Source: Beaufortia kweichowensis
Lineage: Eukaryota; Chordata; Actinopteri; Cypriniformes; Gastromyzontidae
Length of the DNA: 64,000 nt
Direction of reading: 5' to 3'
NCBI GenBank assembly: GCA_019155185.1
Contig: CM032816.1
Location: 6,922,510 to 6,986,509, forward strand
Shown here: positions 12,511 to 25,985 of the stretch, in pieces
How the letters are laid out: every line of letters starts with the position of its first letter
Numbering within the stretch: position 1 is the first letter of the stretch
Notes under the pieces: generated by a model
The model's input: only the letters and a program-made list of their open reading frames with translations
Database searches by the model: none
What the model was told of the DNA's origin: nothing
Position numbers and translations under genes: made by a program

Positions 12511-13192
12511 AGTCGCTTATCTATCATTATTAGCACAAATACTAAAGACAGATTTATACTCACCACAGTAAAGATACAGAGAACATATCATGAATCTGCT
12601 CTATGTGTCTTTACTCTGCCGAGGATTATTTATCACCTACATGTGTGGAATAAACAATAAACTATTGAGGTTAAGTCTCTCTTCTCCCCTAAATCACATC
12701 TAAAAGCTCTCAACACCACTACAGTACAGTAAGTGCAGCGTTTCTTTGTGCAAGGCCAGCGGTGATGCATTTAAGAAAAACAATACGGTTAGCTTGGGTT
12801 ATATGGTCTGACTATACACGAGTCGCACAGATTTCTCCATCAGAGCCTATTGAATCAAATCAAAGGAGTACCAGCTCCTATTCAATGTTATACAGTTCAC
12901 ATGACGCACACGAGGTACAACCACTAACCTTATAAAATTTTGACAAACACTTGTGTAAGATTATCTTTGAGAGAATATATAAAACCCCTCCTAATACTCA
13001 CAATTATTCTAAAAGAGAATATGAAAAACAGTTTCTTGGAGGTTTCTTCTCCATCTTTTGTGTCCTGGAAATAGGATGGACAACGTCTGGAAGCCGTCTA
13101 TGGTCTCCACACTGGGGTTAGACAGTGCTACATTGAGATTAGGGTTGAATTATTAAACTATGTCATATGGGTTTTTTACGTTTGATTGTGTC

Positions 13193-16100
13193 CTATGTCT
13201 CTGGATTTGTGACTGTGGTAGCTGCTGTCAAATTCATGATTTTCATGTATTGAGTGTGGATGGCATCAAAGGCCTCGTCCCGATGTATCATGGCACCGAA
13301 CACTAAAGGCTGTGAAACAGACAAACAGATTTAAATCCAAACCCCTTTGATGTCAATTTAATATGCATTACAATTGTTAGATATGTGGTACCTTTATAGT
13401 GGACGGTGTAGTAATAGAGATTCCCATCCCGGATCCAGGCAATACTGACAACACCTTGTACTGTTAACAACATCGGTATCCGTTTAGAAACCAGTGAGCC
13501 AATAACAAAGAAAAGCATGAAATAAAAACATCTTTTCAAGACCTTTTGAATATCTGTGATGTCGAGGAGCTTGATGACTTTGTTCTTTTTGGAAGATGTA
13601 GCTCTGGAGCTGGAGCTCTCAAAACACAGGTAACTAAAAAATAAAATAAAATTAAAAAAATCACATTGAAACATTTGTTTTAACAACACTTCCTGATGCC
13701 ATGTAATTGTATATGTGCACAACAACACCCATACTTTTCCGTCACATAAAGAACACCATTGCGGATGTAGTCGGTTGGCATTTTTCTGTCCCTGTTGATC
13801 AAGCAGCATCTCCATCCGTTCTCGCACACTGTAAATCAAACCAAACAAGTTTACATATCTCTTCTCGCATAACTTTGTATATGACTGCAATTTCTCCTCC
13901 CACCTGACAGGGGGCGCTCATTCTCCGACAGGTTGAAGACTTCATGAAACGGGCCTCTTTTTGTGCTGTAGGTCCGCCCACTCTCCTCCTCCCGACCAAT
14001 CCCGGACGGCACGCCTGCCGCTTGACTCCCGCGTGCTACTACAGGCTGGATCTGCTGTAAAGAAAACAAACCCATTGGTTTATGAGCAGGACAGGCAAGG
14101 CGGTTGTGCGTGTGTCTTGATCTAGGATCAGTATTCTATCCTTTAAGTCCACAGCCTACAAAGAATACAACTGATCCGAGATCAGCACTCCAGGGTTCAA
14201 ACAAATGCATGTCAGTTGTTCTTAAACCAGTGTAGGCCAAGCAGCAGTGAATGACGGGGTCAGTGGCTCAGCCGCACGGCTCCTGAGATCAGCTGGTGTC
14301 AGTCTACCTTCATTGCGTTGGAGGCCAAACAGTAGCAAGGGATGTCTGAAGGGTGTCGAAGCTCAAAGCCAGCATCAAACAGCCACTTATCAAAGTTATT
14401 ATAGTCACTGCTGCATTAACAAGATAACCGTTTATTATTTATTATTTATATGTGGACGGTTGGGGTCGGAGCTGAACAGAGGTTATTGAGGAATGTTTTT
14501 ATTTGCAGAAAACCAGCTTCATGCACTGAGAATAGGGCTGGAAGATACAGCTAAACATGTCACGATTTGATGATAGTCAAGATATATTTTTGCTAAAACA
14601 ATTTAATGTGAAAAATGTATATGACATTATTTCTTCTATAAAACACAAAAGAAGATTATTTTGAGAAATGTCTTGGTGGTTTTGTGTCCATACTATGGAA
14701 GTCAATGGGGCTCAATGTTGTTTGGTTACAAACATTCTTCAAAATATCTTCTTTGTGTTCTGCAGAAGAAAAGAAATTGAATCAAGAAAGAATAAAATTA
14801 CAATAAAAGACAAGAAAGCATCGCAAAACTTGTTTTTGGAAACCTTAATGATCAAATAAAGATCATTTGCATTATTGTAATATTCATAATGTTGCATAAT
14901 ATTATATCAGCACCAAAACCGTTACAAATATATCTTGACTATTCGATATCGCCCAGCCCTAATAAAAGTATGTCTGCAAATAAAACGCGTCTACATGTCT
15001 AAAAAAAAAACTGATGTAGACTGTATTCAAGATAACTATACGTAGCCTATAAGCCCACCACCCATAATACAACATAAAAACTAAATCCTAAAACCAGATA
15101 ATGTGCCGTGTTAGTCAAATAACAACCTTTTTAAATAAAAAGAATCAAATTTCTGATCATTCTCTATTTCCCAAAAGGAAATTATGATCATTTCTAAAAT
15201 AGCTTTGAAAAGTCAAACCCACATTATACAGTAGCAACACCAGAAAAGCCAAGCTTGAGTTTCTATCCACCTACATAAGACATTTATATAAGCATGGGAA
15301 AAAATATCACCACACAGATTTGGGAAAGCAGTGTACAGTATGAGCATGAAAAGATGATCGTTTATCGACAAATGTGTCATTTGTTGCTAAAATATTTAAA
15401 AGCTTGGCTGCTCTGATGTGTTCGTCATACTATACTAAACTATGCATCACTATATACCGACTACAGTGCAAAGAAATCACCGATATAAACCGATATAAAA
15501 AATTTCACTCACACTCACACACGCATGATATCTAAATTATCACCCTGTCTGTTGAAGATGGATCAAAAACATCCTTAGACTTCTGTTCACATGCAAAATG
15601 TTTTGTTAAGCAACATACAAATCAATATCTTGTTTTTGCTCCAACTGCCAACAGACGTTCAGCTTTCTAATGCTTTATCCCAACAACACACATATACACA
15701 CACACATACGCAGGACCAGCCATTGGTGGCAAACACAGGCACGGTTGTCAAACCAAACGCCACACTAGATCCCTACCTTTTCGAACCCAGACAGCTGAGA
15801 GAGGAAAAATAACAGAATAAAACATGTGACAGACCATCACACAAACCCAAATCCTGTCATTTATTAACCGAAAAGAGGAAATCGTCACAAGTTCCTCTTC
15901 ATAAGCTTTTAGAAATTGGAATAACGTCACACGAGCACACTTTCACTCACTCACCCGTCTGTTGAGAGTGGCGTTGTTGCGCTCTTTAAGCTGTGGGTCA
16001 GTGGGTAAATTGGTCCACACGATATAGGGCGTGTCATATTTGTCTCTTAGTTTGGGGCAGCTTTTGAAGATGAAGTCGATGATGAAGAATTTGATACCAG

Positions 16101-19100
16101 CATAGACACCTGAAAAATGATTAGAGAAACAAAATGCAGATTACATTCTCTGTAAGAAACTAAGATTGAGATTGACAAACAGGTATCATCGCAGACTAAA
16201 TCTCTCACCAATCATGAAGCCCACAAGTTTGTACGGCAGGAAACAGGAAGCGATGAAAGCCACCCACAAACCAACATACAACTTCTGAGTGATTTCAGGC
16301 TGCACCCACATGAACAGACTGAAACGCAAACACAATTATGCAACGATACAAAAAACTTTTTTCATAACGATGCATATTTTTTACATATTTTAAACTCTAA
16401 ATGCATTAAAGTGAACCTTCACAAACGAAATGCAGAATGTGTTGCATCTTTCATGTATGTTTTCAAAGAAAGTGCTTTACAAGTGAGGTGACATGGCAAT
16501 GATTCATGAGAAATACACACTTTTTGATCTTCTCCAAAACGTCAGCCATCTTTCCAAACAGATTCTGCAAAAACACACACAGTAACTCGTGAGTTACCAG
16601 GGCTACCTTACTGTGTGAGCAAAGAAAACAATATGTATCTGTCTGCACTACATTTTTATTTGAGGTACACATTAGTTCACCACACTCACCTGTGCTTTTT
16701 GTGCAACATCCAGAACTAACTGGAACTTCTCTGAGACTGTGAGATCTTCCTTTGGAGGTTCCTTAAAACCAGTGACATGAAGCATTTTAACCAAACACAA
16801 GTCAAATAGCAGTCAGATAATGCTAAATATTGCTTTCTCGAAACTGTTGTCATTTATTTAATACAATAGTTATATTTACCACTGGTTCGGAGACCTCAGG
16901 CACGATACTCCACTGTATTCTCCAACCTCTGAAAACACAAAATGCCAAGGGTTTCAGTATATACAATTATGGGTTCGTGGCATTAAAAATGTGAAACTTA
17001 AGCGCAGAATCTTAGAATAAATATAATGGATGTTAATATAGTTATCGTTATAATTATCTTGATTGATAGTGCTCTTTATTTAAATTCACAACACATTTAA
17101 ATTGTAACATTTACTTAAACATTTAAATACGTAAACATGGTAAAAAGATCTAGTTTTTTCTATTTAATCAATTATTTAAACTAAATAATAACCAGATAGA
17201 TAATTATGGAAAAAACACTATAATATAAATTATGAAACAAATCATGGAGTTGTGAATTGAATGTAGGACATACTTTGCTATGAGGTAATTCAAGGACAAC
17301 CGGAGAATGGCTAAAAATAGAAACATGGGGATAACCCAGCCATGCCAGGCAGCATTCATATAGATCTGTGGAAAAATATGAAATACAAGTATTCAAATAC
17401 AAAATATTCACAATTATCTTCTGGTCATGTGCTTGTTATGCAGACTCTGTTTAACTGTATGACAAAGACAAAAGCCTGGGTACATTTTTTGTTTGCCTGT
17501 GGTAGTAAAACATATCTTTGACTGTGTTCATAGACAAATATAATAAACTGTGATGAATAGTGTTTGTGTGGGTGGTAAATGAGCAGGCTCACAATAAAGG
17601 CGATGGCTGACGTGTAGACAGAATGCCAACTGGATAAAGCAGAAAGGTTCCTCATGAAGTTAGTTACAGGTTTAGCACCCCGTTCTGAAAACAGACAAGC
17701 ACGCACGCAATATACAGAACATGATGAGTTTCATGTGTGTGACACAGAAAAGATGAGATTAAAGACTAAGTAGGAATTAATATGTGGCTGTGATTTGTTA
17801 AAAAGTCTTAAAGGGACAGGTCACGCAAAAATTAAAGGGTCATTATTTACTCAGCATAATGTTTTTTCAAATCCACATGACTCACTTTCGTCAACGATAA
17901 TTTCAAGAGATTAAAATAATATTGACAAAGTCATACAAATGAGGGTGAGAGTAAATGATGACAGATTTTTTTTATTGTTTTACTCATAAATATTAATTGA
18001 ATGAGCTGTCCTTTTAAGTCAGTGCCATAGCTTGAGGGTTGTTTGACTGCAGTATAAAAACACTCACTGAGTCGTCTCATATTTTCAGTTAATCTGCAAA
18101 GAGGAGAAAAGGAAATTAATTATTTAATGAGATCTGTCACGAGGATGGAATTATAAAGCCAGAAATAGCAGCAAAATTGAAGTAAGCTAAGGCAGGTTAA
18201 AGAAAAGTCATGAGGCTCAAACACAGAACATACAGCCTGAAAAATGCTTTTATCATGACATCTGTAGAACATTACAGATATTCATAAAAAATGACAATAG
18301 ACAAAAACAACCTTTTAGCACTTAGTGGTTCTTCAGTCTCAACCGTGTTCTCTTCAGGCTGAAAGCGGAAATCTTCGATATAAACCCCGAAGCGTTCATA
18401 GAGCCATTTCCACAACTGAGAGCGTAGGGTTTCTTTCTGTTTGTCACCTACAATATTAGTTAAAAAAGAGAAAAAAGAATTCAACCATGAATGTCACAAA
18501 GACAACATATTCTTGACTGGGGAGAAACCAAATTTGTGCAAAACAAAATTTTTTTAACCAAACTGTTTATGTGAGAGGAAGCTTGGTTTGAGCGTACAGT
18601 ACATATGTCTGTTTTTTTTATTTACTGGTATTTAAAATCTGTGAGGTATAGATTCGCCATAAATGGTGGTCTAAAACAATGAATCATTTTTTGTGTGTGA
18701 ATGAAAGTAATCGTTGAAAGAAAATCCTGCTTTAAGCATTCGCGCGGTTGAAGTTAAGGTTAAACCCTATTCACATGCCCCTGGCCTGAATTTCAGGGTA
18801 ACTAATGGGAAAAATATGTTTGTGTGCATGTCACAAACCCTCAGCATGCATCACTGCACATACAAAATACATTCAATTTGTACAGACCGCGTTCAACCAA
18901 AGCATAAGATTGGAAAAAAATGGATCTGCACAGACTCCAAACTTCTCCTTTTAAACTCAAACAATTTCACAGGGTCTTTAAACATCAACTATCAACACTA
19001 AATGTATTAAAGTGTAAATTGATTTGATGATAAAGAATTGCTTTACCTGTTCCATTAACAGTAGTAACTTGTGGTTTTGTAGGTGGAGGGGGCGAGTCTT

Positions 19101-22100
19101 CCAGTCTGTGTCAAAAATACAAATATTTAATAGCAAGACCAAACTAATCAAAACTGTGTGCGAGAAAAAGTACACAAGTTTCTTTTCCTTAAGCATCAAG
19201 AAGTGAATCATCAAGAAACACACTGTGCTTTAGCTCAATTCCACAACACTGCAGAAATTCTGGACTCTGCATGATAATATTACTCCCACCAGACACTGTT
19301 GAAGTCCAGCAGTGATCATCTTTATTCACTGCATAATGCGGTACAGCACAAACTAGTGGATTTAACAGCCAACAAGGATGTTGGCTTTAAGCAAAGTAAA
19401 GCACAGCATATGAAATGTTTTGGATAAGTATGACCCGTTCACACCTGGATCTGAGAATTTCATTCATCTTCTGCTCGAGATCAACTCTTTTCAACTTCTC
19501 TTTCTCAAGCTCCTGCTTCAGCATCTCAACGTTCGTCTCTTCTCGAAGCTTCCGCAGCTCCTCCTCTGTGGGCAATAAACAGAGAAATAGTTCATTTTAC
19601 TATATGAATGAGTCAGCACAGTTTTGGATTTTTATGTATCAAATATATACGCAAAGGATAATGTACAGCCAGATGGTTGTTATCACGCACAACAAACCAC
19701 GATAGAGTAATTAGGATCCTGACATGAAGCACTGTTAATTATCTTAAATAACGTACATGATCTTTGAGTAAATATTGTTTTAAAAAGAAATTCCTATTAT
19801 GAAATTGTAACTAACAATTCAAAATCTGCTAAAATCGGCACTGCTTTTTGCAAAAGTCTTGGTCCCCCATTTCACAAAACACTAAATACAAGCCATCTCA
19901 CAGGACCCATCGCTCAACAGAGGAACAAGAGTAGGACACAAAGAACCAGAATAACATGTAGCTCCCCAAATAATGTTTTCAGAGACTGTCTGCTCTTCAT
20001 CTTGTGAAAGAAAAAGATTTTTACAGTTTAACAAACACCTCAACAGCATATCTTCATGAAACATTTAGGCTCTGTACTTCAGTACACTAATACAACAGCC
20101 TGACCAGACTATTTTTCCACCTGCCCTCGGTTTCATACAGTACAATACCTGCCTCAAGGTTACCCTGGAACACAAGCCCATCGTCATTTATAATTCATCA
20201 GTTCCTGTGTCTCCCACAGAGGCGCTACAGTGGTGATGAAGACCCCCCCCGCAGTAAACTCAAGGGCAGGTGTGATAAAGAGGAGACGTGAGTTCAGATG
20301 ATCAGTGCAGACCCCACGGGACATCACGACACCTTGAGCTAAAGGGACTGAACAATGTGTATGATATGATATTAATATTTATAATCTATTCTTCTGTCTA
20401 ATGATGATCTTGTTCATCTTACAGCCAGAATGTCGTAGTTTTTATTGCAACATTCTATATACGTTAGAAAAACGTATTGCTTATGTATTGCATTTTGTCT
20501 CAAGGTAAAACAAGACACTGGATTCAGGTGCTACAGTACTTACGGTATTTGTAAGGTTAAGAAACTTTAAACCAACAGTTTGTTAACCAACAACGACACA
20601 GTATTTAAAGATTAAGTGGTAACATTGCACTTGAGTTACTATAACAGTCACGTAACTGACACGTGGGACTGCCAAACAAATGAAAACACCACAGTATTTC
20701 CATACTTTAGTGAAAATAAACCCATAAATATCTTTAGTTTAGTCTCTGTATATTAAGCTAGGATAGAAGACAAAACCATTTCATATTTAGAGAAACTGTT
20801 TTTGTTATTTATTGTTTAAAATAAATGCAAATTATTGTTCATAAAATATTAAAGCAAGCATATTACTTGGCAACCTATTCTGCACATTGTGTAAGCAGTT
20901 ATATAATATGGATAAGTCAATGTAAACAACGTTATGTCTTGATAAAAAGACACATTTGTTTTGTTTATCAGATAAGAACTAGAAGATGGCATCCAATGGT
21001 TTAATAGCATTAAATATCTTTCACAATGGTGGAGGCTAAAACAGTGTTTTATGCTTGCTCATTGAATGCATTTCAATTTGCTTCAAGCAAATGTATCTCG
21101 TTTTAAGACATTCACACATTGTTCCACTGTTCCAATGTAATGGACCTTGATATTCACGCTGACATTATTATTACATTTAGATCATTATGTTCTGGCTGAG
21201 GAAACAGTGACTGGGGGGTTATCACAACTCTATTGTAAAACTAAGACAGCTGCGGATTTCTCTGAGGTCATCATATGATCCACAAACAGTAATATGAAGA
21301 AACACAACCTCTCTTATGACTGTTTGTTATTGGCCTCTGGCAACTACCTAGATCTAAAAATTCAACACTGCTGAAAAAACAATAGAAACCATCAGAGAAA
21401 TTCTAATGGATTTAATGGTTATAATGGGAAGTATATTGGTCTCTGTGGGTCTCTACTGGTAATGTGTTGGGTTCTTTTGGTGGGATGTTATCTGGCCGAC
21501 AGGAACTGATGAAACACTATTAAATCCTACTGGAATAAGGTCCAAAACACAGTAGATAAATTAATTTTTAATTGTTTTTTAAATAGTAATAGTTTTGTTC
21601 ATAGTTCAAATATCGCCGGATTTGTCATAAAAAATTATTATTTGCATTTTATTTGCACTTCATTTGCATTAGGCAAGGACAGTACAAATATAAATAGTTG
21701 TTAAGAAATTATTTCTTTATTATTATTCAGACATTATTCAGTATGCACTGCTTTGATCTCTACATTACAATTCATCAGGTTTTCAGAGCAGCGAGGTTTC
21801 TGTTGTGTAACAAACTATTAATAAGTCCAGTCTGCTTTTATGGGCAGCAACAGTTTGACAATCCCAAAATGACCTTTCGCTGCTCTCCAGTACTGCAGTG
21901 CTTGAGGGTATACGTGGACACACATACAAATACAGAGACTAAAAATAGACCAGACGCCCCCGACCTCATAATGGGAAGCTAATGTAATGGGAAGACCAAT
22001 GTAATGCACTGATAAATTAAAGGAAATAAAAGGAAATGAAAAGATATTTTGTTAGATTTGTGATGCAAAAATGTGGCCTATTGACACCACCTGTACTAAA

Positions 22101-22132
22101 TTTTGACTCTCATTATACAGAAAACGAGCAAG

Positions 22133-22168
<36 letters not shown>

Positions 22169-24187
22169 ATATCGACCCTTACCAGGGCTAATCTTGTCTC
22201 TCATAGCCTCACTAATTGAACAGTGTTACAGGTCAGACAAGTTCAGCTGAATACTTGCCGGGTTTATTGCTGTGAGAACAGCACAGGTCCTGCGAGTCCT
22301 AATGGAAATGATCTCACTTCACTGCACAGGATGATAAACTGACAAACACAGTGACTGATCGGCTACTTAAGCTGTGATTTACTTCAGGTCTAAAGCTGGG
22401 AGAGGCTGACTCGACCAAAGCTTTCGAACCAACACTGTGTATCAAAATTAAACCTATACAGCTGTTTGTTTCGAAACAGATTTTAAGAAATCATCAATTT
22501 CCATTTTTGACACAAACAATAATAAACATCTCAAATTTTGCAATCCCAGAATGCATTGTGATAAGCTCAGTTTTTAATGTTATATAACATGGCAACGCAG
22601 CAAGTATCTCGGGTACTTACGAAGGAAGTGCTTTTCCAGTAAGGCTATCTCCAGGTGACCCTTGACCTCATTGAGACGGTCCGTTTCGCACCTCTGGTAG
22701 TCCTGGATGTTGGCAGACATCGTGAGAGTCCCCGAACCAGCCTAGATACAACCAGTTAGAGAAATAAGAAGTCGTCCATCATAAACGGAGACGTCCGCTC
22801 TGGCTTCAATACATGAAGACTCACGCAATGACTACACGCAATTAAAGACTCAATTATAAAGATCAAAACGATCTCTAATAGATATTTTCCTCAGTGCTGT
22901 CCAACAATCAAATATACCACATTACAGTCTATATTCAGAATAATGAGTGTCCATTAAGAGCCTGTGAATAAGTACTTTTCTAGATACATTAGACTGACAG
23001 AGATATTACAGCAACATCTTCTCGGATGTCTGGTATAACTTGGAACCTGCAAAACGCAGCTCTGGCCACCAATGAAAATCTAGTATGGTAACTGTAACCA
23101 TGGCAACCAGCTGGCAGACACGTCGCAGGTTTGCTTTCCTGTCCTTATCTAATTATAAGCTGCAAATGAAATTTCGCTGAAAACATGCTTGGACGAGGCT
23201 AACCGAGATAAAAGTGCTTTCAGAAGATAATTTTTCCTAACCAAACATGGTGTCTAATTTTTTTCTTTTCTTTAAAAAATTGTCTAAAACATTACACAAA
23301 GGTCAATGGTGGACACAGGGAACCCTCAAGGAACCTGTAGGGGCTTTACAAAGGAAAGTCTTTGTGATTTTCTTGAGATTGCTTATCTGCTAGAAACAGT
23401 CTGTGGATAACGGAGAGTAATTTTAATATACAGTACAAAAACAGGAAAAGATAGTTTATACAGAAACAAACAGATTGAACCAAATAGATGTTTTGGCTGA
23501 AATTGCTCTTGGAAATGTCTGTCTCGATAAAATGAGATATATTCAACATGTGTCACGATTTGTTAGAACACGATTTTTGTGAGAATAATGTTTTATTAAT
23601 GGCTTATGCCAATGTCTAAAGAGTATTAAACTGAAAATACATAATACAGTTTAATTTACAGATTATGACATACATTTTATTTTATCTAAATTCATACAAA
23701 ATGAATCATGAATGCATACTTAGTAGACTTAGAATTTACAGTGTAAGCTACATATTTCTTATTGTTTATATTTTTGTGAATATTATGTATATTTTATCTG
23801 CATTCTCTGAAAAATTATCTCAAACTGTGTCAAACACACAACACTTTGTATCAATTTACATACAAAAATTGTATATAGTGCCAGCATGATTTTAAAATAT
23901 CTATCCACGATATCACATATGCAATTATACCCATACCTGCAAAAGACTGTATAAAGTTATTTAAAGATTTATGCTTTCCAACACATTCTTCTCTTCAAAC
24001 CAATTGACTTTAAAACGCAGTTACTTACAGGGTCTCGCTGCTCCTCCGCATCTTTACTAGAGCTCCGCTGTTTCACCGGGACGTCGTCATTACATTCGCT
24101 GTCAGACGCGTTGGGCGACTCGGCAAGGTCCAGAAACTCATCTCGCTTCGGCCCTCTGAACCTGATCTTATCCAACCGCTTTAGCAT
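13193..24187 (-). CDS. gramd4: GRAM domain-containing protein 4
   Basis: Complete 585-aa protein; human GRAMD4 is of similar length. Known role: pro-apoptotic mitochondrial/ER membrane protein, also linked to TLR9 regulation. Exons: 24029-24187, 22621-22741, 19445-19565, 19047-19105, 18312-18447, 18068-18093, 17593-17684, 17274-17365, 16880-16928, 16690-16761, 16521-16564, 16209-16318, 15955-16109, 13904-14054, 13735-13828, 13543-13633, 13392-13460, 13193-13309. All introns are GT-AG and every junction keeps phase. N-terminus MLKRLDKIRFRG and FLDLAESPNASDSE match GRAMD4. Then a coiled coil about 75-130 (EELRKLREET...), a conserved segment in exon 5 (YERFG...FRFQPEENTVETEEPLS), two hydrophobic hairpins about 225-270 and 330-375, and a GRAM domain about 440-555 (NERPL, CENGWRCCLI, ENYLCFES, KVIKLLDITDIQK). 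Exons 5 and 16 have weak donors (GTTGTT, GTCTTG). Confidence 0.96.
14640..14780. repeat. MITE-like repeat in gramd4 intron 13
   Basis: Contains 'acacaaaagaagattattttgaga' type ends on the left and 'ttcaaaatatcttctttgtg' on the right, around 'gaagtcaatgggg'. This inverted layout is that of a common cyprinid non-autonomous DNA element. A second copy in the same window is at 25370-25570. Confidence 0.5.
17808..18018. repeat. Cypriniform MITE in gramd4 intron 6
   Basis: Left end 'cttaaagggacaggtcacgc' with 'tcattatttactca'. Right end 'aatgagggtgagagtaaatg' 'atgacaga' then 'gctgtccttttaa'. The two ends are inverted complements, as in the abundant element with termini like ttaaagggatagttcaccc. Nearly full-length, internally diverged. 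Confidence 0.6.
21366..21560 (-). repeat. Partial non-autonomous TIR element, copy A
   Basis: Starts 'cactgctgaaaaaacaatag' 'aaaccat' and runs through 'ctactggaataaggtccaaa' 'acac'. Its interior is the reverse complement of part of the element at 27597-27880 (there 'gtgttttgggtcttattcc' 'agtag'). Copy A therefore has the opposite orientation and lacks one terminus. Confidence 0.6.
22134..22166. repeat. (TG)n microsatellite
   Basis: An uninterrupted run of about 16.5 TG dinucleotides in gramd4 intron 2. Confidence 0.97.
23094..23107. promoter_or_regulatory. RFX X-box in gramd4 intron 1
   Basis: The 14-mer GTAACCATGGCAAC fits the RFX X-box consensus GTNRCCATGGYAAC with both half sites, a near-perfect imperfect palindrome. 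It lies about 350 bp downstream of the first coding-exon side of exon 2's acceptor, within the intron between coding exons 1 and 2. Binding is inferred from the motif only. Confidence 0.45.
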
Positions 24188-24210
24188 GTTCAAGACAGAG
24201 ATCCGTGTCT

Positions 24211-24222
24211 TTATCTTAACAT
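24211..24222 (-). other. Short upstream ORF in the gramd4 5' leader
   Basis: The minus strand reads ATG TTA AGA TAA with GCC directly before the ATG (G at -3). It ends 23 bases before the main gramd4 ATG at 24185-24187 and lies in the same exon, whose acceptor (cttgtccccgcag) is at 24237. If that exon model is right, every ribosome scanning this mRNA meets this three-residue uORF first. Confidence 0.5.
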
Positions 24223-25369
24223 GGCGGGAGACAGCCCTGCGGGGACAAGAAGTCATGTTGACGTGCTGAAGAAATATAAATACAATTGCGTAACATGCCT
24301 TTGCAATTATCTGACAGCCAAGCATCTATTTAGATCACAGCTTCTCTTTTCTGCATAATGAAAATGCAAATATTTGCTTTAAAAAGACAGCTTTTTGTTT
24401 GTGTATGTTTAAAGTAACATAATACATCTTTTTACACCAACATAATGGGATAATCAAAAAAAATAAACAGCTTCAATTGATCTTTTTCCTAAAGGGAGAG
24501 TTCACTCTGAGAAAAGTTCATGACATAAGGATGAGTAAATAACTATTAATAATAAGTTTTATTCTTTTTTGGAAATGTCCTCAATACTTTTCTGCACATT
24601 TACTCTTCAAGAATGTGGAGGCTAAAACACTTTGCAAACAGCTTTGCAACATGTGACTGGATTATGTTGGAAAAAACCTCTCCAGGAATCAAAGACCCAC
24701 AGTGGGGTTCACTGTTGGCACTCCAAACTCTGTATGCCGTACTGTTAGCTGACCTACAGCAAACAAAGCAAGCCTGGGAACAAAGCGGCCTTTTGCGTGC
24801 TTAGATACTTAAAACCTCCAACAGTATTCTCATTTTACCTCTGAAGCACAGACAACATGCTTTACATGATAATGACAAAACTAGGGTTTTAGATCCAGCC
24901 TTCACTTTCTTGGACGGCCAGCATTTGGCATCCTGTGAATTGCGAAGGGACTTTTGTGACAATAAGCAGGCATTTCGTGCAGTTCTCTTGAGGCAGAGGA
25001 AAATAGCACGAGCGGATGGTGTTTATAACCAATGTTGGGATTTGTCAGATTTACGATGTTTAAACTTTTTGTCATTTTGAAGAAAATTATTAGAGCACTG
25101 TAAATGTTAAAACTAATCATGTATCATGTTCTTTCATAAGAAAAAAGTCTTTTAAAAAAATGCAACAGTAAATCAGATCTTGTCTATTTATTGTTGCATA
25201 ATATAAAAACACCTTCTTTAAAGGGACATTTTACCAAAACATGCGACACAAAGTTTTTAAACCTATTACACAGAGAAAGATTGCAGTAAATTAAAATGTA
25301 GGTTTTACAAATATTATAAGCTCATTGTCTAGAAGTAAACCATCACTTTAAAAATCTTGTCATCTAAAT

Positions 25370-25570
25370 TAAAGGGATAGTCCCCCCAATTAGAAACATT
25401 TTTCATCATTTACGCACCCTCGTGTCAACAGGTCTTCTGCTGAAAACAAAAGAAGATATTTTAAAGAATGTTGGTTACCAAACAACAATTACCCCCATTG
25501 ATTTCCATTATATGAACACAAAACCACTGGAGACATTTCTCAAAATATCTTCTTTTGTGTTCCAGAAGAC
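25370..25570. repeat. Cypriniform MITE copy
   Basis: Begins 'aattaaagggatagtccccc' with 'tcatcatttacgcaccctcg'. Continues with 'acaaaagaagatattttaaa' 'gaatgttggttaccaaac', then the mirrored half 'ctcaaaatatcttcttttgt' 'gttcc'. Shares its centre with the copy at 14640-14780. A shorter relic (24490-24545, 'aaagggagagttcactc') lies nearby. Confidence 0.6.
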
Positions 25571-25904
25571 ACTACCACCTTTTCAATAACTGAAGTGTAG
25601 GTTAGGTAACAAACAAACCACATCATAATTTCCACAAGCTGTTTAGCAAGTTTTTGTTCACGTAAGAGCACAACTTTCCCATTGTCAATCTATCCACCAA
25701 GTGTAAAATGCCAGTGAAGTGAAGTGGGTCAAACATCTGTTCTTCATTAAAGCTCAGGTGCGACTCCTGTAAATCTGTTGTCTGTTGATCCACACAACTA
25801 AAACACCTGCCACATTTTGTACTGTAGTTCATACAACTGTAACTTTACTTGCAAAATCATATTTAACGTGTTTGTATCTAAAGCAGGGTTCACACTATAC
25901 ATTT

Positions 25905-25985
25905 TTAATCACTGAGTGTGTTCTATGGGAATCAAACCCACAACCTTTGCACTGCTAAAGCAATAATTTACCAACTAACTTACGT
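25905..25985 (-). repeat. SINE head fragment, reverse orientation
   Basis: The minus strand reads 'tagttggtaaattattgctt' 'tagcagtgcaaaggttgtgg' 'gtttgattccca' 'tagaacac'. This has A-box-like and B-box-like promoter segments of a tRNA-derived SINE. The tail is absent. Confidence 0.55.

Larger units (their letters stand above)
9276..13192. other. 3' flank of gramd4, including its probable 3' UTR
   Basis: Minus-strand transcription of gramd4 stops translating at 13193, so the right part of this stretch is its 3' UTR. The best poly(A) candidate is at 11476-11485. Another AATAAA on the minus strand lies near 10933. A MITE-like fragment is at about 12405-12510. No coding gene is supported; the small open frames are AT-rich chance frames. 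Confidence 0.5.
19566..22620 (-). other. gramd4 intron 2
   Basis: A 3-kb intron between coding exons 2 and 3. It holds a partial TIR element (21366-21560) and a TG microsatellite (22134-22166). No exon-like or RNA-gene signal was found in the rest. Confidence 0.75.

Noticed and set aside
13303..13890. 195-codon minus-strand open frame
   Set aside because: It reads through gramd4 exons 15-18 and their introns partly out of frame; the spliced gramd4 model explains the conserved parts.
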